24,984 nt of DNA from Pilatotrama ljubarskyi (taxonomy: Eukaryota; Basidiomycota; Agaricomycetes; Polyporales; Polyporaceae): positions 461,224-486,207 of the forward strand of contig MU277686.1 of the NCBI GenBank assembly GCA_022385805.1, read 5' to 3'. The position numbers were made by a program, and so were the translations under genes. The notes under the pieces were generated by a model. The model was given only the letters and a program-made list of their open reading frames with translations, was not told the DNA's origin and did no database searches. Positions 20,180 to 24,984 of this stretch are shown in pieces; within the stretch, counting starts at the first letter, position 1; each line of letters begins with the position of its first letter.

Positions 20180-21498
20180 AGTGTCTGAGCTAGACTTCCT
20201 GTAAGGCTGGCAAGGCTGGCAAGAAGCGTGACAGCACACCTGTTCCATCCCACAACCTGCTCCTTGCACTGTGAAAAATGATAGTGAGTGGACTGCCTCT
20301 GTGCTCTGCCTATACTGACTAAAAATGCGTTCCGATGTGGGATGCCACCGGGTACTTCAACGGGACAAGGTGCTGTCAAAGCAGTTTAGCTTTGCATCAT
20401 CACCAAGCTGCCGCGCATGACCACATTCTGTACTCTGCTTCCTCTCGCTCCTGGGATGGCAGTATTTGGGCCTCAGCATGAACCTTCACTTGGGCCGTAC
20501 CTGGCAGCTACAATTGATGAGGCCTTATACATAATACACTACAGACTTCCATCCATTTTAGTCTGCTACAGTGGGTTACCTCGCAACCTTGCCCAACTCT
20601 CTGCAATCCATATAAGAGCAATTGTTCTAACTTGAGGGAAGTGGGCCGTTCCCAGCAAGTATGACGAGGTATCACAGTTGTTTGCAGAATGATAGGCCCG
20701 TCATGCGAATGTTATGCAGACAGTGGTTGGTGATCCGACGGTGCGGAGTCCGTCGTCTGACGTCGTGTAAGAGAGAGCTGAGAACTCCGCTGACAGCATC
20801 ACGCGCCAGCGTGCGCCTCCCCCGCCAACTCTTGGCGTCTCTGTACCTCTGCTGACTCTCTGCTCGAAACCACTATCCACGTAATCTCGTTGATGGGGGC
20901 CTATCGTTCTGGCAACAGCTGCAAGTACAAAGTAAGTGTCAGTTTTACATGATACACAACAGCAGAATCCCATCCATTATAGTCTGCTTCCATCCACTAG
21001 CTGCCAAAAGTGGCTGAGCAGCCAAGATGCCTATCTTAGGAGCAGAGACTCATTTTAATATGCATAAATTGATCCATACTTTGTGTCCCATCAGATAGAG
21101 CTAACTAAGAGCTGGGCTGGAGCATATGTACTGTATGTATTCTATTGGCCTCTTTTCCTATGTAATACCTCCATCTCAATTTATCCTGATATGTAGGCCA
21201 GTTAATATGCATTATATGCAACAGAGCTCCTTAGGGGGTGTCAAAGGTATATAACACATGCATATTATACAGGAAACAGACTGAAGCCTTGCAAATTTCT
21301 GAATGCTGAGAAAGCAGCTAAACATAGCCAAAAGACCTTCACTGAGAGAGAGATTTCATTGTATACAATTGCATCCTCAAAAATGATGATAACCCAGCTG
21401 CTCTGCTAGATTACTATCTACTATATAATAAATGAGCCTTGCAGCCAAAGAGGTGTCAAAACCTTACCTTCGGTCTACTTAGAATTGTATTGGAGTGC
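20180..21498. other. AT-rich stretch, no gene; one diverged direct repeat
   Basis: Frames are short and unconvincing. A diverged direct repeat of about 40 bp is present (20530-20567 and 20947-20988), sharing TAGTCTGCT after CCATCCATT. Otherwise nothing is seen; probably eroded intergenic or transposon DNA. Confidence 0.55.
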
Positions 21499-22116
21499 TG
21501 TTAGGACTGTGCGGACTTCGGAACTCCGGAGTTCGGAGTACGAGATCGGAATTGGTCCGGAGATCGGAGTACGCACGGGGGAGGACTTCTGCAAAGCTAT
21601 TGTCAACGCACGGGTTCACGACAGTTGTCCTCAATTTAGGATAGGAGTTGATTCGGGGATGGGCTCGGAGTTAATACCGGACTTCGGAGTACGGAGTGCG
21701 AACGAGATCTTCGGAAGGGAGGATTGGGAGGAACGGAGACAAGACGGGACAGAAGATCAAGTCAGATCGGACTTGACGGAGTACGATCGGACCTGAGGCG
21801 GAGATCGGACAAGGAGGACGGAGTAGACAGATGAGTTGGTATACAAGATATCCGAACTGAGTATCTACTACATTCCGGAGCAGTATAGATAGAAATAGGG
21901 CTTATTGTTTCCGTACACAATAAGGAGTACGGAATAGGAAGGAGTAAGTGCGGAGTACGAAAGTAAGGTGTAAAGACAATAGACCTATTGTTTAGAGAAC
22001 GAACATGAGGTGATGGTGCAATAGTAACGTGATCCGGATGGGCAGAGTACGGAGTACATGAGCGGAGTATGGCGGAGTACGGGTGCGGATTTCGAGCTCG
22101 GGCACGGTATGTAACA
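21499..22116 (-). repeat. Ty3/gypsy-type LTR (about 618 bp), CGGAGT-rich
   Basis: On the minus strand it starts TGTTACATACCG, right after a polypurine-like AGAGGGAGGGCAC (22117-22129), and ends CCTAACA (TG...CA, with inverted TGTTA/TAACA ends). It is dense in GGAGT motifs, many as CGGAGTAC. I see this as the 3' LTR of the minus-strand gypsy element at 23629-24325. Alternatively it is a solo LTR, since GTGC is found on both sides (21495-21498 and 22117-22120). No second copy lies in the window to prove the borders. Confidence 0.6.
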
Positions 22117-22247
22117 GTGCCCTCCCTCTAGGCCCGAACCCTTGAGGGCCTATGAATAAGAACATACGGGGTCGGAATAGAAACATACCGGAAAAGGAGT
22201 ACGGAGTTGGAGTCAGGGTCAAGATCGAGATAGAGAAAATTTCAGCA

Positions 22248-22253
22248 TATAAA
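22248..22253 (+). promoter_or_regulatory. Possible TATA box
   Basis: TATAAA lies 85 bp upstream of the ATG at 22338, in a position suited to drive the coiled-coil/Zn-cluster gene. It lies between the gypsy-type LTR and the gene; no functional evidence. Confidence 0.4.
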
Positions 22254-22337
22254 CCAAGCGCGGGAAGCGGGATTGGACTTCGCCTCTCTCGCCCCAACTA
22301 CCACCATCGACTCAGCCCACACACTCTCGTCGTCGCC

Positions 22338-23538
22338 ATGTCCACTACGCCCTCGATGTCCGCCGCCGAGTGACTCCGCGCCAAGGAGGCGGAGCTGGAA
22401 GCGCTGAGAAGAGAGGCCGAGGAGGAGATCCGCGTGGAGGAGGCGCGAAAGGCGGAGGAGATGCGGAAGGCGGAGGAGATGCGTAAGGCGGAGGAGGCGC
22501 GCAAGGCGGCGGAGGAGAAGAGGAAGGCGGAGAAGAAGGCGGAGGAGGCGAGGAAGAAGGCGGAGGAGGCGAGGAAGAAGGCGGAGGAGGCGAGGAAGAA
22601 GAAGACGGAGGGTACGCCGAAGGCCGCAGAGGCCAGCAAGAAGCGTAAGGCGGCGGTGGCGGAGCACAACTCGGAGGTGGGTCCCACCATTGAGGTACCA
22701 CAGCCGGACGGAAAACCGCCTCTCGTTTTCTACGTCCCCAGGTGCGTAGTGCGGAGTTCGGAGTATAGGGTTGGTGCTAACTTATTTGTTTAGGCAATCC
22801 TGCGACCGCTGCGTGCGGCTGAACCTGGAGTGTTGGTTCGGTGACGGCCTGCGGATCTCCTCCTGCGTGCCCTGCCAGAAGCGGCAGGCAAAGTGCAAGA
22901 ACGCCAAGGGCATCGCGGACGCGGAGATCCAGGCCCGCCATAACCAGAAACAGGAGGAGCCGACGAGCCCTGCACCCAAGCGGGCTAAGAAGTCCGCCGC
23001 GACTGCTGGGGACGGTGACGAGGAGCCGACGCTAACCCCATCCGCGGCGAAGGGAAAGGGCAAGGAGGTCGCGGGACCGTCGTCCGCAAAGGTAGCGGAG
23101 AAGACGGCGGAGAAGGGTGCGGGAAAGGACGTGGAGGACGGAGCAGAGGAGGGTGCGGAGAACGCGGGGGATGACCTTCGGGTCTCCCTGGCCCGCGAGG
23201 GGCGGAGTTGGTCTGCGGACCCGACGGAGCTCTCTGACCGAGAGCTCCTGGACCACCTCCTCGTTGAAGGACAGAAGATGCGGAGAGCTATCGCGCAGCT
23301 CTACCGCTTCCTCGACGAGGAGGTCGAACTCTGCAAGGAGTTGGTCACTGAGGACCTGCGCCTGATCAAGGGTGCAGTCACCAAGGCCGTCGACACCACG
23401 CTCAAATGATGGACGGACTCCAAAGTCCGCCGCGTAGTCCGCGAGGAGGTCCAAAAGGCCTTCGCGGAGCATTTGACAGAGGAAGGCGAGGAGGGTGAAG
23501 GCGAGGATGCGGAGGGAGAGGCAGACGAGGCGGAGTAG
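22338..23538 (+). pseudogene. Coiled-coil and Zn2Cys6-cluster protein, two in-frame TGA codons
   Basis: Exon 1 starts at ATG 22338 and exon 2 runs 22794-23538 (TAG 23536-23538). The intron at 22742-22793 (52 nt) has GTGCGT, a perfect GCTAAC branch and TTTAG. After about 11 residues comes TGA (22371-22373); then a long Ala/Glu/Lys/Arg coiled coil, partly three 21-bp tandem repeats (22539-22601). Exon 2 opens with C-x2-C-x6-C-x10-C-x2-C-x6-C (22801-22896), the spacing of fungal binuclear zinc clusters, followed by a basic/acidic linker. A second TGA (23407-23409) precedes a clearly continuing tail (VRRVVREEVQKAF) and an acidic end. Both TGAs fit CGA to TGA. The family suggests sequence-specific DNA binding; the role is unknown. 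It lies antisense to the gypsy pol remnant, 90 bp from its end. With two stops it is probably inactive here. Confidence 0.65.
22742..22793 (+). other. Intron (52 nt) of the Zn-cluster gene
   Basis: The 5' site is AG|GTGCGT, the branch site TGCTAAC at 22775-22781, and the 3' site TTGTTTAG|G. Splicing joins FYVPR to QSCDRC, creating the full six-cysteine cluster. The intron itself contains CGGAGTTCGGAGTA, the motif common in the adjacent LTR. Confidence 0.8.
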
Positions 23539-23628
23539 GTGGACATCGGACAACGGACAATGGACTACGGTACTTAATGTAGTCCAAATAACAGATGTTC
23601 TTGACTGCGAATTGAGTGTGCGCGTGCG

Positions 23629-24325
23629 TCAAGATAGCTTCTCAAGAGGCCCGGGCTTGGAGGCGTACACGGAGTGGAAGTCCGCCACCATCTCCTGAGC
23701 ATGACCAAGTTCCGTCGCGAGGATCCAGGGGGTTTCCTCGTCGGTGCCTTCGTAGCCAGCCCAGTGGACTAGGTAGAGGAGTTGGCAACTCCGCCTCCGG
23801 CGGTCGATCTTGGAGTCGAGTATCTCCATGATCTCGTACTCCAGTTCGCTGTCAACGAGTACCGGAGGAGGCAGAGGTTGGACACGTCCGGGGATGGTGT
23901 TCGTAGTTGATGGTTCTAGCTGGGATACGTGAAAAACGGGGTGTACTGCGCGCATGGACTCCGGAAGTCGGAGTGTAAAGGAATGAGTTCCGGTCTGTGC
24001 AATGATGGGGAAAGGGCCAAGGAACTTCTCGGAGAGCTTCTTTGAAGGCTAGTGCGGATATGCTCTGCGTGGACATAAACCTGATCTCCGACCTTGAAGT
24101 CCGGTGCCGGAAGACGGTGCTTGTCCGCCTGGATCTGGTACCGGGCTTGGGCTTCGGCGATCTGTTGGCGGAGTACGGAGTGAAGCTCATCGAGATCAAC
24201 CGCGAACTCGTGGGTGCGCGCGGAGGTGAGGTCCTGCTCAGGATGGACAGAGATCGCGGGGTTGTAGCCCTTGTTCGCGAAGAAGGGCGATATGCCGGTA
24301 GTCGCATTGGGTGCTGTCATGCACC
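23629..24325 (-). pseudogene. Ty3/gypsy chromovirus pol C-terminal fragment (integrase tail + chromodomain)
   Basis: On the minus strand the upstream piece (from about 24325, frame 2) reads NATTGISPFFANKGYNPA and KVGDQVYVHAEHIRTS, the end of a gypsy integrase. A one-base frameshift at about 24040-24050 leads to EKFLGPFPIIAQTGTHSF (GPY/F module), then VHPVFHVSQLEP and a chromodomain at 23838-23668 (YEIMEILDSK ... YLVHWAGYEG). It ends at 23629. Chromodomains of such integrases steer insertion to modified histones. RT, RNase H and the integrase core are absent: similarity stops abruptly near 24325, so the element is 5'-truncated. It is the likely parent of the LTR at 21499-22116. Confidence 0.85.
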
Positions 24326-24517
24326 AAAAGTGATTGGTACCTGAACATGTACAGCGTGCACAACCATTACACACCAGAAGTGTACCTGTAGTCATCAAGA
24401 GAGGGGAATATTACCCGAGAGTCACGTGCAGGCCTGGAGGAAGGATACGGAGTACTGCTCATGTCATTGTGACGTGGCGGGCGCTTCAATCATCAAACAG
24501 TCTTCCCTTCCATCACC
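24326..24517. other. Short spacer upstream of the right-edge frame
   Basis: No coding segment. It holds the breakpoint of the gypsy fragment and presumably the 5' region of the frame starting at 24518. A GGATACGGAGTACTG at 24446-24460 repeats the LTR-type motif. Confidence 0.4.
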
Positions 24518-24984
24518 ATGGCCGGCGTGTCCTTCGAAATCCCGCTCAATGTCCGGGACACCATTCCGGAACAGTTCTCGAACCAACTTCGACTCGGTCC
24601 TGTGGAAACACACGGCCGGAACCAGCACGTTCTTTTCACTCCCGATGGTCTCTTCCCTCACCGCTCACGAACAATCGCGTTCGAAGACGGAGCTGGCAAT
24701 ATCGAGGAGTGGGTAGCAGTTGATCCGGTGGATGAAATGGTCTGGCCCCGGGGTATTGTACCATGCCTGGGAAGCTACTGCCGCCTGGTGTTCCCAGACC
24801 TGCAGAGGTTTGTGGGACAAATCTCTCATGTGGTCGAGTATCAGGAGACCTGCATCATACTCTGGGTCGAACACACCTACTCTCCTGCCAGCACTACCCT
24901 CGCTGTTCCCTACCCATTCTACGAAGGGACACAGTGGTGGTATGTCCGTCTGAGGCGACTCCTTGGGTATCTGCAACCCGACAA
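24518..24984 (+). CDS. Partial hypothetical protein, open to the window edge
   Basis: ATG at 24518 in a strong context (CACCATGG) opens a frame of 155 codons without stop up to the last base; the 3' end is outside the window. The product begins MAGVSFEIPLNVRDTIPEQF and includes WVAVDPVDEMVWPRG and YPFYEGTQWWYVRLRRLLGY. It is rich in Trp and Tyr, has no signal peptide or membrane segment, and shows the GC-biased third positions of true coding DNA. I recognise no domain. It could be exon 1 of a host gene or part of another repeat; an ATG-start of this quality without any lesion is unusual in this window. A minus-strand frame over the same bases has less protein-like composition. Confidence 0.55.
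   Translation, partial: MAGVSFEIPLNVRDTIPEQFSNQLRLGPVETHGRNQHVLFTPDGLFPHRSRTIAFEDGAGNIEEWVAVDPVDEMVWPRGIVPCLGSYCRLVFPDLQRFVGQISHVVEYQETCIILWVEHTYSPASTTLAVPYPFYEGTQWWYVRLRRLLGYLQPD

Noticed and set aside
22338..23538. TGA decoded as an amino acid (e.g. selenocysteine) in the Zn-cluster gene or LINE gag
   Set aside because: Agaricomycete fungi generally lack selenoprotein machinery, the positions fit Arg CGA, and similar C-to-T damage occurs in the neighbouring elements.
23032..23553. Minus-strand frame of 173 codons opposite the Zn-cluster gene
   Set aside because: Leu/Arg-rich composition typical of the reverse of an Ala/Glu/Lys-rich coding region; the plus strand has the intron signals and six-cysteine cluster.
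1..24984. CRISPR arrays, bacterial operons or phage modules
   Set aside because: No regularly spaced repeats; introns and eukaryotic retrotransposons show a fungal nuclear origin.

Overview
The window looks like a transposon-dense piece of a basidiomycete (probably Agaricomycete) nuclear genome. The evidence is short spliceosomal introns (48-64 nt, GTRNGT...CTRAY...YAG), GC-rich coding, and the mixture of mobile elements: a LINE with a CCHC gag, an IS630/Tc1-mariner-clan transposon with a Cys-rich insertion, Tc1 relics, a Ty1/copia element primed by a half-tRNA, and a chromodomain Ty3/gypsy element. No tRNA, rRNA or CRISPR array was found, and no clearly intact host gene, except possibly one frame running off the right edge.

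Layout. 1-2053 (minus) is the ORF1/gag of a LINE that runs off the left edge; one reading frame is kept but interrupted by stops, nearly all TGA. 2342-5547 is a complete DNA transposon with perfect 27-bp TIRs, TA duplication and a two-exon 848-aa DDE transposase with no visible lesion. 5550-7609 is AT-richer DNA without a supportable gene. 7610-8340 (minus) and 11927-12816 (plus) are two inverted Tc1-like relics that share a nearly identical 240-bp block. Between them lies a decayed minus-strand multi-exon gene (about 8740-10990, perhaps from 11779). 12868-14121 is a frameshifted plus-strand gene of a family I cannot name, cut by the next element.

14122-20179 is a Ty1/copia retrotransposon on the minus strand with 375-bp LTRs, PBS and PPT. 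Its gag-pol carries one nonsense codon, two frameshifts and a changed RT active-site motif. A solo LTR of the same family, in opposite orientation and with a 5-bp duplication, sits inside its 5' LTR. 20180-21498 is AT-rich without genes. 21499-22116 is a Ty3/gypsy-type LTR dense in CGGAGT motifs. 22338-23538 (plus) encodes a coiled-coil plus Zn2Cys6-cluster protein with a clean intron but two in-frame TGA codons. It lies antisense between that LTR and the integrase tail/chromodomain of a truncated gypsy pol (23629-24325, minus). At 24518 a new plus-strand frame with a good start context stays open to the edge.

The common theme is decay by C-to-T change. Almost all premature stops read as CGA to TGA, and the RT change also fits a CpG transition. 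The DNA transposon at 2342-5547 is the exception and may be young. The most interesting possible unit is the gypsy LTR + antisense Zn2Cys6 gene + chromodomain pol arrangement.
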